Positions 47,355-58,745 of a stretch of 64,000 nucleotides of DNA are shown here, piece after piece; position 1 is the first letter of the stretch; every line of letters begins with the position of its first letter. The notes under the pieces are model-generated. The model had not been told where the DNA came from, searched no databases, and was given only the letters and a program-made list of their open reading frames with translations. This stretch comes from Ephydatia muelleri (taxonomy: Eukaryota; Porifera; Demospongiae; Spongillida; Spongillidae), in contig JABACO010000007.1 of the NCBI GenBank assembly GCA_013339895.1, positions 5,384,897 through 5,448,896 of the forward strand, given 5' to 3'. Made by a program: the position numbers and the translations under genes.

Positions 47355-47961
47355 CAGTGGAAACCTTCACACTTGCTCCTATAATTTTTCTTTGTTGTAA
47401 ACTTCTTTACTTGAATTTATTTCAATAACAGAAGGCTAAAATGCAAATCTGAAAACTCACATTTAGTGCACAACTATCTAGCAATATATATTGAAAGTAA
47501 AATAGCATCACGTGATTATTTGTTTTTTTTTTAAATTAATTCTTGTATTGATCACAGTACTAAAATAGTTGCAAGTTGAATTTCTCCCCGTGTACGCAAT
47601 GAATCATAACCAAATTTGCAGTATAACTAAAGAGCAAGTAGTTACAACCTTTGGCCGCGGCGGTTTTCAAGTCCGGTAAATAGTTATGGTTTTATCGAGA
47701 TGGAAGTGCGTTTTTAGTTACTAAAAGCTTAGGGATGCCGTTTTGTAGGACGCTCTTTCTGCGCTGAAAGAGTTAGTTTAGGTCTATCGCAAAACCGCTC
47801 TTATGAGGTAATAGCTCCTACTTTGCCGCTGAAAAAGTCTTATTAAACACGAATGGCTGAAAACCACCGCCATTTCTGCAATTCTTCAATGAATCGCATT
47901 TGAAACGTGACACTCTCCCTATGATTATTATTGTTATTATTAAAATTATTGCGTTGTTGAT

Positions 47962-48174
47962 ATGTCGAACGAAGTTGTCATTGAAGTGTGCGAAAACGGT
48001 TCCTTTCAGAACCAAGCTAGCGATGCTGCCTCTTCCAGCCGCGCGCAAAGAGCGGCTAGTAAATCTGCAGCATCAACTTGGAAAGATCTCAAGCGCGTCG
48101 AAGACCGAGAGGAAACTCTGCAGCTGGAAACAAGGCGAGGTGGAACAAGCGACCTAGCAATATCGATACGATGA
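47962..48174 (+). pseudogene. 5' part of an unknown gene in the left arm of the foldback element
   Basis: MSNEVVIEVCENGSFQNQAS followed by a Ser/Ala/Arg-rich stretch, 70 codons. A second frame (48078-48308) continues with KRTRSAIEEAANKEFQSLSE up to the loop, so an intron or a frame step is likely between them. No DDE or helix-turn-helix motif is seen. Possibly the N-terminus of the element's lost transposase. Confidence 0.4.
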
Positions 48175-48366
48175 AACCGACAAAGAGGACCCGATCAGCT
48201 ATCGAAGAAGCTGCTAACAAGGAGTTCCAATCTTTGAGTGAATTTCTGCCCAATCTACCGGACACAGATGCTCGAACACTAGCCTTGCGAATGTATTATC
48301 TGCATTAATACATTCGCAAGGCTAGTGTTCGAGCATCTGTGTCCGGTAGATTGGGCAGAAATTCAC

Positions 48367-48645
48367 TCAAAGATTGGAACTCCTTGTTAGCAGCTTCTTC
48401 GATAGCTGATCGGGTCCTCTTTGTCGCGGTTTCATCGTATCGATATTGCTAGGTCGCTTTTTCCATCTCGCCTTGTTTCCAGCTGCAGAGTTTCCTCTCG
48501 GTCTTCGACGCGCCTTGAGATCTTTCCAAGTTGATGCTGCAGATTTACTAGCCGCTCTTTGCGCGCGGCTGGAAGAGGCAGCATCGCTAGCTTGGTTCTG
48601 AAAGGAACCGTTTTCGCACACTTCAATGACAACTTCGTTCGACAT
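48367..48645 (-). pseudogene. The same 5' gene part in the right arm
   Basis: An inverted copy of the left-arm gene start. Here the first frame runs directly into KARWKKRPSNIDTMKP, because a small length difference from the left arm puts the two blocks in one frame. Confidence 0.4.
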
Positions 48646-49256
48646 ATCAACAACGCGATAATTTTAATAATAACAATAATAATCATAGGGAGAGTGTCAC
48701 GTTTCAAATGCGATTCATTGAAGAATTGCAGAAATGGCGGTGGTTTTCAGCCATTCGTGTAGACTTTTTCAGCGGCAAAGTAGGGGCTATTACCTCATAA
48801 GAGCGGTTTTGCGATAGACCTAACATTTGACTACTCGTGAAACTAACTCTTTCAGCGCAGAAAGAGCGTCCTACAAAACGGCATCCCTAAGCTTTTAGTA
48901 ACTAAAAACGCACTTCCATCTCGATAAAACCATAACTATTTACCGGACTGAAAACCGCCGCGGCCAAAGGTTGTAACTATTTGCTCTTTAGTTATACTGC
49001 AAATTTGGTGCCTACACGGGGAGAAATTCAACTTGCAACTATTTTAGTACTGTGGTCAATACAAGAATTAATTAAAAAAAAAAAAACAATAATCACGTGA
49101 TGCTTTTTTACTTTCAATATATATTGCTAGATAGTTGTGCACTAAATGTGAGTTTTCGGATTTGCATTTTAGCCTTCTGTTATTGAAATAAATTCAAGCA
49201 AAGAAGTATACAACACAAAAAAATTATAGGAGCAAGTGTGATGGTTTCCACTGTAA

Positions 49257-50355
49257 ACACTTCTAACCAAAGTGAGGTCCTCTGAGGCATGTCAGGCATA
49301 CGATTGGAGAAGCTAGTTAACATTTTAAACTAGTCATTACCCATTTCAGCCAGAGCTAAAAATGCATGATAAACATACATGTGCTGTTGGATCTCAGTTC
49401 TGATGCACAGCAATAAAATGGCATTAATCTGAATTTCCGTACACCCGGGGTGTGCAAACGTACCCTCGGGATGACGCCAAGAACATTAGACATTAAGCTG
49501 CTCCGGTTTGAACAAGATAAAATCACTGTTTAGATTAGCGTCATTGGTAATCCCGGGCCTGTGCCACTATAAATTCAAGGAACTTTGTGCGAGGTTTCAA
49601 AAGCAAGATTTATGATTCCGAGGGTCTCAGCCTTGTAGAAAAAAAAATGGAGAGTGGACTGATTAGTTTCTGCAACACATTTATAGGTGGCACTGGAATT
49701 TCGCGATCGATCACGCCGTTACAATCTCTCGCTGTTCAAAGTAATTAAAGCAATTGGATGCCGCCCATCTGCACATTTGACTATACGTATACTTAACTAA
49801 GAGGAGTAATCTCTTGTGCTGTTCTACTATATAGGGTACATGCATCAGTTGTAAAGAGAAAAGCATGGTGCGTTCTTAGAATAATGAGATTGACTTACCT
49901 TTCGTCCACGCAGGAGAAATGAACGTGCTGTGCGGTTATACTGTGGATGCCGTTTCTATTCATGAGCACTCAGTATAGTAATTGATCATGGCTTAAGTGA
50001 CATCATTAAATTTTCTTTCGTCTTGACCTTCACTGAAGTCCGAATCAGGAAACGCAATCGAATATGCCCTCGTCACTGTCCCAGGAAGGCCCATACTAAG
50101 CTCACATAATTACACATCTTGATTTCCGGAAAACAAGCGCTTATCAAGTTGCGATAAGTACATGCAATCAGATCTGATAAAATGCATTGCAAAAAGAGGT
50201 TATTTAACCAATTCAAGTTAAATATATACTTTTTAAAAGTGACCGGGATAAACAATCTTTTTCTGTAGCATATATAATTAAGAACATGCAAGCCGGGCAA
50301 TTGTGCTAGGTCATTGTGGTGTGAAAATTGACTCCGTGCAATTAATTTTCAAATA
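49257..50355. other. Spacer with an inverted copy of receptor-upstream DNA
   Basis: 49380-49485 matches 46983-47115 in reverse orientation (cgtcatcccg, then gggtacgttt, then gattaatgc, then caacagcacat). The remainder holds no gene that I can support. Confidence 0.5.
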
Positions 50356-51420
50356 TCACTCTCTGGTACCATAAAATCCCGACGGTGAGCTCAGGAGTGG
50401 TTTATCCTCATCCACGGTTTGGATCATGGTTGCAGCGTGGTCTGATAGTTGGGTGTGCCTTTGGCTCTCTGTTGTCGACGTTCCTATCGCTTGCCCATAC
50501 TGCTTCGATCTCCTCTTGGCGATGGACCTGCACTGGTCAGCCAGTTCCCGCCTCACGCTTGGATGCATGAGGAAGGACAGGGGTAGGGCGAGGAGGAAGG
50601 TTTGAAGGAGACACACCACCACCATCTCCTCGATGTTGGAGTCATTGGGCTTTTTACCGTGCGTTGCAGCGTCAAAGATGCTCTTCGTGGCACTGACCAG
50701 GTTGGCGATTGAGTAGATGGAAGGATAGACGATCAATGGGACCACCTCCAGTAGAGCGGCTCTGTAAGGCAATTGGAGGTGGCCTTGGGAGAAGAACACA
50801 CCCCTGCATAGCCTGATCACCACCGCGGACAAAAGAACGATACTGATGGTGTGCAAGAGGATTTCGGAACCCTGAGAAAATCCAAATTGAAATATGGTAG
50901 TGACCTCGCCGGAGTTAGCTTTGATCCAGCACCATATCCCAATCAGACCGTACGATCGGTTGATCAAGGGTACCCAGGCAGTTGCAGCCGGCAGGGCAAA
51001 CACGATGACCAGCCCTAGGATCTCGAATCTGAGTTGCCGCAGGTACTGCTTTCGAAAAATTGCCAATATGAACACGTAGATGCATATCCAAATGATGCAG
51101 TAGGCCTTGGAGAAGCCAAAGTGCTGAGCGATGTAACCAATAGCAACGCAGGCATCATTCCATCCTTCACCTTGTACGGTCACGTTTCCATTGGAGTCAA
51201 CAGTCACAGGCAAGGTCTCGAATCCCAAGGCCGCGGCGAAAACGAAGCTAACTATGGCGAGGTAGAGCTGCAGCCGATGGACGTACTGACGGTACGCCCC
51301 AGTGACGAGGATAAGAATCACGTTGGAAATGGCAGCCAAACAACCGATGACAGCAAACCCGGAGTTGAGGTCGATCAGGAGTCTTTTGTTGCTGATCTCA
51401 CTCGAATTCGAAGCATTCAT
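50356..51420 (-). CDS. Orphan seven-transmembrane receptor, copy B of a paralogous pair
   Basis: A single exon of 354 residues from the ATG at 51420 (MNASNSSEIS), the same length as the copy at 45781-46845 and alike along its full extent: helix 1 with GCLAAISNVILILVTGAYRQ is unchanged, and the YVHRLQLYLA and GIWCWIKANS segments are shared. The first outer loop and the outer part of helix 5 differ most, which is where ligand contacts are expected, so the pair may have diverged in recognition. The tail keeps the Ser/Thr-rich end and the DEDKPLLSSPSG motif. Single-exon structure and the same strand suggest tandem duplication or retroposition followed by tandem duplication. Confidence 0.88.
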   Translation of the reverse strand: MNASNSSEISNKRLLIDLNSGFAVIGCLAAISNVILILVTGAYRQYVHRLQLYLAIVSFVFAAALGFETLPVTVDSNGNVTVQGEGWNDACVAIGYIAQHFGFSKAYCIIWICIYVFILAIFRKQYLRQLRFEILGLVIVFALPAATAWVPLINRSYGLIGIWCWIKANSGEVTTIFQFGFSQGSEILLHTISIVLLSAVVIRLCRGVFFSQGHLQLPYRAALLEVVPLIVYPSIYSIANLVSATKSIFDAATHGKKPNDSNIEEMVVVCLLQTFLLALPLSFLMHPSVRRELADQCRSIAKRRSKQYGQAIGTSTTESQRHTQLSDHAATMIQTVDEDKPLLSSPSGFYGTRE

Positions 51421-51710
51421 GTCTCGCTGAAATTATGGGATAGAGCAATCTGTATACTATAAAGGGATTTAATTGGTTGTCACCTTCCAGCAGAGTAAAC
51501 ATATGAATATTGATATGTATTTCTGCGCGGTCAAGCAGTCATGCTCTGCAAATTACGTCGTGAGCAGCCTATTTCTGTTTCTAAAAGCGCAAGATTACTG
51601 CAACCGTGCACGTCGCGGGGTCTCCTGTACATATTCAACACGGCGGGGTTTTAAAGCTATTCGCCATACACACTTGCATTATCCACTAGTCGTGTAATAA
51701 AGCTATTATT
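51421..51710. other. Spacer upstream of receptor copy B
   Basis: No gene is seen between the receptor start and the target duplication of the P-like element. Confidence 0.5.
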
Positions 51711-51855
51711 GTACTAGCATAGATTATTTAGAGAGGGATTGGAAGCTAGGCCAATTAACACAATGTAACACCTACACTCCTCGATACGGCGGAAGCATAC
51801 CGGAAGTAGCTTATTCAGGGTTAATAAGGCGTAATACACGTGCGGCTTTGAAATC

Positions 51856-52817
51856 ATGAATCCCTGTGACCGTATCCTTCGTGGCTTTGAGTGCGTCTTA
51901 AACGATGAAGACTTTAAGATTAACAGTCCAAAGGCTAAGTGCGCTATTGAAACGGCACAAAGTTTGATGTCGTGGTCATCGAGAGAAGAAAACGTCAAAG
52001 AACTTGCTACATTCGCAGAAAAGTTAGTTGGGGAACTGAAGGAGTACTTTGTGTGTCCGCCTCGTGTTAAATCAGCTCATTCTAAGAGAGAAGTGATGTG
52101 GAAAGCTTATCACAAGTTGACTACATCACAACCTTTTGCAGAAGCGTGGAATTCATTTGTATCTAAATCAATATGTCTAGCCACTTGTCCCATTTTCTAC
52201 CAGTACGTCACTGAACGTATTTTTGATCAATTGATCAAGGAAAAGTTTCCAATTTCAATTTCAGCACGTACTGAGACAATTGCATCTTTGTCATATATAG
52301 AAAAGAATGCATTGCGATATGCAGCAGGGTATATTCCAAGGTCTTTGTGTAAAAGATGAAGAAATCATCAGATCCTGACAAGCTTGAATTGTTACTTTGC
52401 ATTGATGACATGCTTCAAGGTATCCCTGAATCAGATGAATCACAAGAATGGATTGAGATGATTGATCGTGGTGGTCTATTTCACGTCAGTAGTGAAATGT
52501 ATATGGTTGTTACTTCTATGGAGGTACTGATACACCAAGAACTCCAGCAAGATGTAACACAAGTACCGTCCTTTAAAGACAAGATTTTTAAATCAATTAT
52601 TTCAAATGAGGATGTACTATTTTACTGGTGCATTCTTTCAGCACCCTGGGAAGTTGAACCGCAAATTGAAGAAAAGTTACTTAGGCTTGTAGCAGGCATG
52701 TGGGTCACCATTCGCGGATTCTCTTATTCCAGTGCTTGGATTGAAAAGTACAAACAAGAACATAAGAAGACTACCAAGAAGTCAAAAGGGATTAGAAAAG
52801 TATTGCAAACTAGATGA
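51856..52817 (+). CDS. Second gene of the P-like element, uncharacterised
   Basis: Two overlapping frames: 51856-52359 (167 codons, from MNPCDRILRGFECV to NALRYAAGYIPRSLCKR) and 52356-52817 (153 codons, from MKKSSDPDKLELLLCIDDML to TKKSKGIRKVLQTR). They meet in ATGA and read as one protein of about 320 residues, so either one base has been lost or translation steps frames or restarts. Features: REVMWKAYHKLTTSQ, CPIFYQYVTERIF, NALRYAAGY, and near the end MWVTIRGFSYSSAW. I recall similar proteins in sponges and corals annotated as uncharacterised, without a known fold. It starts 138 bp inside the left end and lies wholly within the element, so it is probably an accessory gene. No catalytic motif is evident. 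Confidence 0.65.
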
Positions 52818-52876
52818 TTACACATAGCAATATGTGATGTACAACAATTTGTATGCTAATTTAACAAATATGAAAA

Positions 52877-55800
52877 TTACAATGTTTTCCTGTGACTCCT
52901 TCGCTTTTGAAGAGGGCGCCTTTCTTTTGCAAGGTCAATGGTGTCAGTGGTTGCTGTTGCACGACAGTTTCCATGAACAGAAGGGCGGCAAATACTGTTT
53001 ACAACTCTTAAAGTTTCTGTGCTTTTACAAAACTCGTAGGCATTGGGGTTTTCATTGGTGCTTAGCCTTTGCCTTTGGCATCCAAAGAACTTTTCAATAG
53101 GGTCTTGCGATATTCGATTACTCAAAAAGGACTTAACTCCTTCCAGTGAAAAAAGATAATTGACCATCTCCACAAATGAGTTAACTATTGAATGCAAAGA
53201 CATTGTCATATTTATGCATGCATGCTCTCACACCTACCTGTTATTTTTAAGCCAAGTAAAGTTTGAGGACTTAGCAACATAGACTTCCTAGTCTTTGCAT
53301 TGATTCCCTCAATCCCGTTGACATGTTCTTCCCATTTAGTTAAATAACCAAGAAATTCATTTTGTAACCACTATGGAAATACATGTATTATTAAGCAGAA
53401 TCAGTTGTATTATTTATGATAGATCTAGTCTACTTACATCTAGACGGAAATCATCACTTGAACGGTAAGGCTGCCGAAAAGGTTTCCTGTGGCGATTTGC
53501 TTCTGTGTAATTTGATACATTGAATGAATCAAAAAACTTGTCAAATAACGCTATAAAATTTGCTGTCTCTTCAGCATCAGGTCCACCTAAGAGACGAAGA
53601 GCCTTGGACACTGATTCGCTGAGGAGCTAAAAAAAATACATTTACAACACATTTGTAATTTATACCTGGGTTGCTAGATCCACTCTCATTTTCGAGAAAG
53701 CTGTGAGATTTATGTGTTCCAGCTTTATTTTTGGTAGTAGTGATAAGCCAATAGAATTTCCCTTGTCTATGTAATAAACTTCCTCAATGTGTTTAATAGT
53801 TATTGATTTTCCTTTGTACTGCCAGAAGCAATGAAAAAGATTCAAAATAAATTACATATTGGAAATAAATTTACCTGCATGTGCCATGCAGATGAAGCTA
53901 AGCAATTGCGAGCCGTTTTGATCAAGTGTGAAGGGTCTGAAAAGAAGTAAATGAATCGCTGTGGGTCATACTTATTGTGAACTTTGTAAGTTATCGCATA
54001 CTAGAAGAGCATTGTGAAGTTTCAAAAATCGACGATTGGCTGAAGCACCATCAAATGTTATTCCCAGCACCTGGATAGTGCATGCATGAGAAATGAATTA
54101 GAACACTGTACCATACAGTACACGGATCATGTACCTGAAAACCACACCTCTCAATTCTATACACTGCTTCCCATATGGGTTTGAAGAGAAGGTCACCAGT
54201 AACAGAACAGCATGGAAACTGACAGTATGGGAACTGCAAGGGTATGAACAGTCCTTGTACCATGAACATGAGCTTGCTGTTTGCAATTTCAGGTGGACCG
54301 GGATCAGAAAGGGACTTTTCAAAAGCTAACAAATGGTTATTTATGTCTCCAAGGTTTGTGTATCCAATAAGTTCTCTACTATGTTTGTCATAAACCAAGT
54401 CTTCATGTATACTCATCTCATCTAAAATCAAAATAATGCACTTCTGCCATAGCTCTAATGTATCAATCTCAGCAGCCTTCATTAACTGCTCATCTAACAG
54501 ACGAGAAAAACCTTGTGATGCCGTTCCAATATGTCTGTAGTCTCTTAATGTTTGCTGAGAGGGTAATTTGAGACAACTCGACTCCCGCAACATCTGGTAT
54601 GCACCGCTTGATTTGTAGTGTAAATAAAGGCACCATTTCAACATCAAAGGGTGCCATCTCATACCACAGGGTTTTTTATTACCAGCTGCTTCATTTTGTT
54701 GTTCCCAAAACAATCTTTGGAATGTCCCTTCAGGGTACATATCGAGTATAGCCTGCTTAGCATTATCCATGATACTACATATATCTTTGTGTGTTTCACT
54801 GCCTACAATAACACCTTGTTGCTCCACTTGTTTACTGATCTTCATGTTTAGAACTTTGATGTTTTGTTGCATTAATCGAATTTTATGATGTTGTTTACGC
54901 ATTTTTTCACAACATTCACCAAGATTAAGGAAACGGTGATTCACATGACTACAAGTATCAGTTCTATTGGCCTTTACAACAGGGTCAGATAGGCTTGCAA
55001 ACCGTAATGATGACAAACGGAGTAGTGTACGGATTTTAGCGCAGGATACACAACGACTGAATTCCCTATCACACGATAGCAAAAACTCACAATTTGTAGA
55101 CCGTATTGTAGGCATGTGTTTAGTCACTGTATCTTCAAATGCAATGCATTTTCCTGTGTGTAAATCAAGTTATAAACATAGGCACATAATACATGGCATA
55201 CAAACCGTTCACATTATAAATTTTTCCATTTCGATGCTTGATTAAATCACGGAATTTTGCATCAGTGTGACCTTTACAAACCGGTGAACTTTCAAGTACT
55301 TTGATCAGGCCAACCACATCTTGCACATTGTGCATTAATATTGGTATGGATTCAAGAACAGTACACTTTTGTACCATGTATCCAAAAAATAATACATCCC
55401 ATGAGCAGTTGTGTTGTATTCTCACCGTATACTTGACAGTTGCGGTCATTGTCGATATAAGATAGAAGGGTTTGCAAATTACAACACATTGGTTATCTTT
55501 CGGAGAAACATCTACCCAGTCCCTAGGAATGTACTTAGGCAGATCACTTGCAAGCAATGAAAATGCATCAGGAATTTGAGTGGGAGCTACTACTTTCTGC
55601 AATGAATGCATTGATACGCCTAGAGAAGATTGGTCACTTTGTTCTTGATCTAAAAGTTCCTCTCTCAATCACTGGTTTTACCTTATCAAGGTGGATAGAT
55701 ATGATAAGAGGTTGATCACATTCATCAGCATCAACTTGGTCTACTGTTGAGAGTTTGACCTTATTCAGTGGTATGGAGATGGTGAGGTGTTCAACAACAC

Positions 55801-55888
55801 TTTCTTGCTCATGAAGAGCCTTCGCATCTGCAGTGCCTCCTTTCTTTCGACACCAATCATACTTTCTGCGGCAAATTCTTTTCCCCAT
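52877..55888 (-). CDS. P-element/THAP9-like transposase, multi-exon
   Basis: Exons on the - strand with good junctions: up to 55206; 55153-54135; 54070-53875; 53818-53666; 53626-53438; 53370-53238; 53184-52877, with introns mostly of 50-60 bp. Family motifs: MRWHPLMLKWCLYLHYKS, LPSQQTLRDY, WQKCIILILDEMSIHEDLVY, GYTNLGDINNHLLAFE, GITFDGASANRRFLKLHN, YFFSDPSHLIKTARN and, at the end, SQDPIEKFFGCQRQR. Acidic residues in LDEM, SDPSH and the C-terminal part are the likely RNase H-type catalytic set. The start at 55888 (MGKRICRRKY) is uncertain: its frame ends at 55634 while the next frame opens from about 55671, and no intron fits in phase. A one-base step near 54000 is also apparent. I see no THAP zinc finger upstream. 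Confidence 0.8.
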
Positions 55889-56489
55889 CCTACGCAGAAA
55901 ATTCCTACACTGTACGCAAAAGTACGCGTATCAATGCTACAAATACAAAGCTACGCACCATCAAAACTGAAGCATTATCTTAAAAACTAATTGCACAGTG
56001 GTACGCAGCGTAGACCACGCTACACGAACATACCTTTTAAAACAAACAGTCGTATAGGATGGCTGAGATCACGGGATAGTAGTGAATTGACTCCTCGCAA
56101 CTTCTCGCGACACCTTCTGAAGGTTCACTATGTGTTTTACATCAACGGAAGGTCACCCAATAAAAAGAAATACATCTTGGCACGCAGAAATCATTAACCT
56201 AACAAGAACAACTTCAAAAAAACGCGTATCTCAAACTGTTAAGGACTTGGAGGGATAGTAGTGCTGCAAAGTTTGAAAATACGCCGCTTATCGTGTAAAT
56301 GATACTTGAACAACAATAAAAAGGATGGCAAAACTCACACTGCTTTCGAGGTTATGTAGAAGCAATGATAAAACGCTTACAAGTAGTAGATCGCTAGAAC
56401 CAGAATTCCGCCTCTTTTTGTCAAAATTGAAGGTGTGAACAACCGTATCACGGAGTGTCTGCTATAGAACCATGCGCTCACGTGACATG
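55889..56489. other. Leader and subterminal region of the P-like element
   Basis: About 600 bp between the transposase start and the right end. No THAP-type C2CH finger or other exon is recognised. Subterminal binding sites are expected for P elements, but I cannot delimit them. Confidence 0.4.
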
Positions 56490-56520
56490 CTTCCAATCTC
56501 TAAATAATCTATGGTACTAG

Positions 56521-57686
56521 GGAGCATAAATTGAGAACTAAATGATATTCTCTATACGATAATCGATAACCATGCAACTGTATGCGAGACTTCTAGCATT
56601 GCCATGTCGCTAAACGGCTAAACCGGAGGCTGTCTTTCGAGTGGGGAGAGTCAATAGTCTGATACGAGTGACCACGTCAGCGTGTACACCCAGGAATAGT
56701 TTATGCACGTCTGAAAAGATTGTATAAATTTGTTATGTTGGATGATTGTCTTAGAAATAAACAAGATCGAACTAATCAGATAGAACTATTAGCTTCGTAC
56801 CCAGACCAAAGTACGTCACAGTTGCGGCATCACGTACCGCTACAAGGCGTAGCAATGATGTAATCCAATCCGCAGTTGTGACGTACTAGGATCTGGGTAC
56901 GAGACTCTAACGTGATACGAGAGGTCAAACGTCATCTTTAAAAGACCCGTGTGGAAATCTTATTGCGATATTTATTAATCGTGACCTCATCAACAGAATC
57001 GAGTGTAGTCATGCCAATCATTTTACACTACGCGCAGGACGAACCGACCTAATTATAAGCGTTTTAACCCATCAAATGCTCCTGGGCTGGTCTTGAGTAA
57101 GTCATAATTGATTATAATTGCTAACAAAATGCGCATCGGCAGTGAAGATGGATGGACTACACACGGGAGATTCTGAACGCGTAAGTTTAGAATTTTATAC
57201 TAGATTATCATTTAGGCCAAGAGTTATAATACAGTCCCGTTCAAAAGCGTTGCGTTCATTCATGGACACCTTGTATAAGGCATCAGCGTGCGTTGAAAAG
57301 CGTTATGCTAGTTGGCTATATTGGTAAGCTCATGGCATCCGTGGTTTACATGAATAGCCTAACGAGTTACGATTGTGATAACATAATTTGGCAGCTAGCC
57401 TCTGGCTATATTTTAGCAGGTGTAATGCATGTACATGTGCAAAATGCAATGAACCATGTTGCATGTACTGTAGACTGTATGTGTGTGTGATTGTATGTGT
57501 GAGTGTGTGTGAGTGTATGTGTGTGTGTGTGTAAAGTATTTCTACATGTACAAGACATATGAATTAAGCACCTAAATACCTGTGATTTTGAAGATGGGCA
57601 TTGTCTCATTGAGTAACAGTCGTCAATGTTCCAAACGTGTGAGTACGTGTGTCTTATCACTGTGGGTTACTTGAGTGTGCATCCAC
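56521..57686. other. Intergenic with a hairpin MITE
   Basis: 56795-56903 folds back, with arms cgtacccagacc / ggatctgggtacg and an inner inverted pair around gtacgtcacagttgcgg; it is a relative of the MITE at 5526-5615. A short GT tract lies at 57480-57535. No gene is supported. Confidence 0.6.
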
Positions 57687-57857
57687 CACTGCGCCACAGC
57701 ATTTAGTATGCAGAGTTGTGGCAGAGTCTGCATACCAACCATACGCAGATGAGTATCGTTGAAGTGTTCATATGCAGACGTCTGCATATGAACGCTACAA
57801 TGATACCCATCTGCATATGGTTGATATGCAGACTCTGCACAACTCTGAGCGCATGTG
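57687..57857. mobile_element. Second copy of the palindromic MITE, right end truncated
   Basis: Begins CACTGCGCCACAGCATTTAG, like the copy at 21195, and shares the central gcagacgtctgc palindrome. The right terminal ~20 bp are mostly lost, merging into gcgcatgtgtg, so no target duplication can be read. Confidence 0.85.
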
Positions 57858-58279
57858 TGTATTTAACATATTTTGTGTATGTGTTTGTGTGTGTTTCCAA
57901 GTTGTGTGCGACATGATTGTATGTGTATGTGTCTATGATGTGATGAAACCTTCAACAGGTCCTGACCTTCCTCAGAAACACATCACACTTGGAGCACCCA
58001 GAACTTTGCACATGTGCAAGACCTCCATGGAGCGATAGTGGACTGTATCATTGCTTGTGATTAAATAACTTTTGTGGCTGTATTCCATTGTTTTGGTATT
58101 GTACATACAACAGGAGAAGTGGATAATAAAAACAAGTGATGCATAAATCTCCACGGCTATAACATCATCACCATTTGGTAGCAACATAGAACACTACACC
58201 TGCATGGTTGTCCCACAAGAGTGATGTGGATTACCAAGGGCAGAGAATGGTTGGGTACGTCACTCCCTTGGAAGGGACT
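57858..58279. other. Intergenic, nothing recognised
   Basis: No gene. A weak GT-rich stretch at 57855-57945. Confidence 0.4.
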
Positions 58280-58450
58280 GTCACGCAAAAATTGTACCGG
58301 GCGCGAAAATTGTACCGCGGGCGGTACATTTTTGGTTACCAAATTTGTACCGCCCCGGTACACTTTTGGTCGCGGCCTTGCCAAAAGTATACCGCCCCGG
58401 TACAAATTTGGTAACCAAAAGTGTACCGGTCTTGCCAAAAGTTTGCCGTG
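58280..58450. repeat. Palindromic GGTAC cluster
   Basis: Overlapping inverted words: ttttggttaccaaatttgtaccg, then its near-complement cggtacaaatttggtaacc, plus ccgccccggtac twice. Probably a foldback MITE or a rearranged pair of elements. Terminal repeats and a target duplication are not clear. Confidence 0.6.
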
Positions 58451-58745
58451 TTGAGCACTAACATTTTAATGGCTATGTTTTTATAGCAGCGGGTCCTTGT
58501 ACTAAACGCGCGGTTGTCCTTCACTTTTCGTCCAACAATAACTATACTGTTGTTATAACGATCAGACGTTTACCAGAATCTGACAGCTGCGTTTGAATGA
58601 AGCTAAGCTGAACCATACTTCAAGTGTCTCTCCCAAATAGTAACACATGCAGTAGTACAACAAATGAGCACAGACATCATCTATTGGTTGCATTTTCAAT
58701 GTCAGCTGTTCTTTATGGGCCGTCTGCAGCAACAGAACCGGTGTC

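Larger units (their letters stand above)
47355..49254. mobile_element. 1.9-kb foldback element with TA target duplication (Tc1/mariner-like ends)
   Basis: The whole element is one inverted repeat: arms 47355-48298 and 48306-49254 around the 7-bp loop tctgcat. Ends read CAGTGGAAACC on both sides, and TA lies outside each (47353-47354 and 49255-49256), as for Tc1/mariner transposases. The arms are a few percent diverged, with a 20-bp gap in one. Each arm holds the start of the same gene reading towards the centre (ATG at 47962 on + and 48645 on -, MSNEVVIEVCENG), cut off at the loop in LALRMYYLH. The protein is not one I recognise. The structure suggests that one end of a longer element replaced the other. 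Confidence 0.85.
51718..56513. mobile_element. P-superfamily DNA transposon with two convergent genes
   Basis: Inverted ends: the left starts CATAGATTATTTAGAG, then a 3-bp gap relative to the right end, then GATTGGAAGC; the right, read inwards on the - strand from 56513, is CATAGATTATTTAGAGATTG and so on. The 7 bp gtactag lies directly outside both ends (51711-51717 and 56514-56520); P elements normally make 8 bp. Inside are a multi-exon P/THAP9-type transposase on the - strand (52877-55888) and an uncharacterised gene on the + strand (51856-52817), stop facing stop with about 60 bp between. The 4.8-kb size and tight packing fit a complete element. Frame steps in both genes suggest that this copy may not be active. 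Confidence 0.88.
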
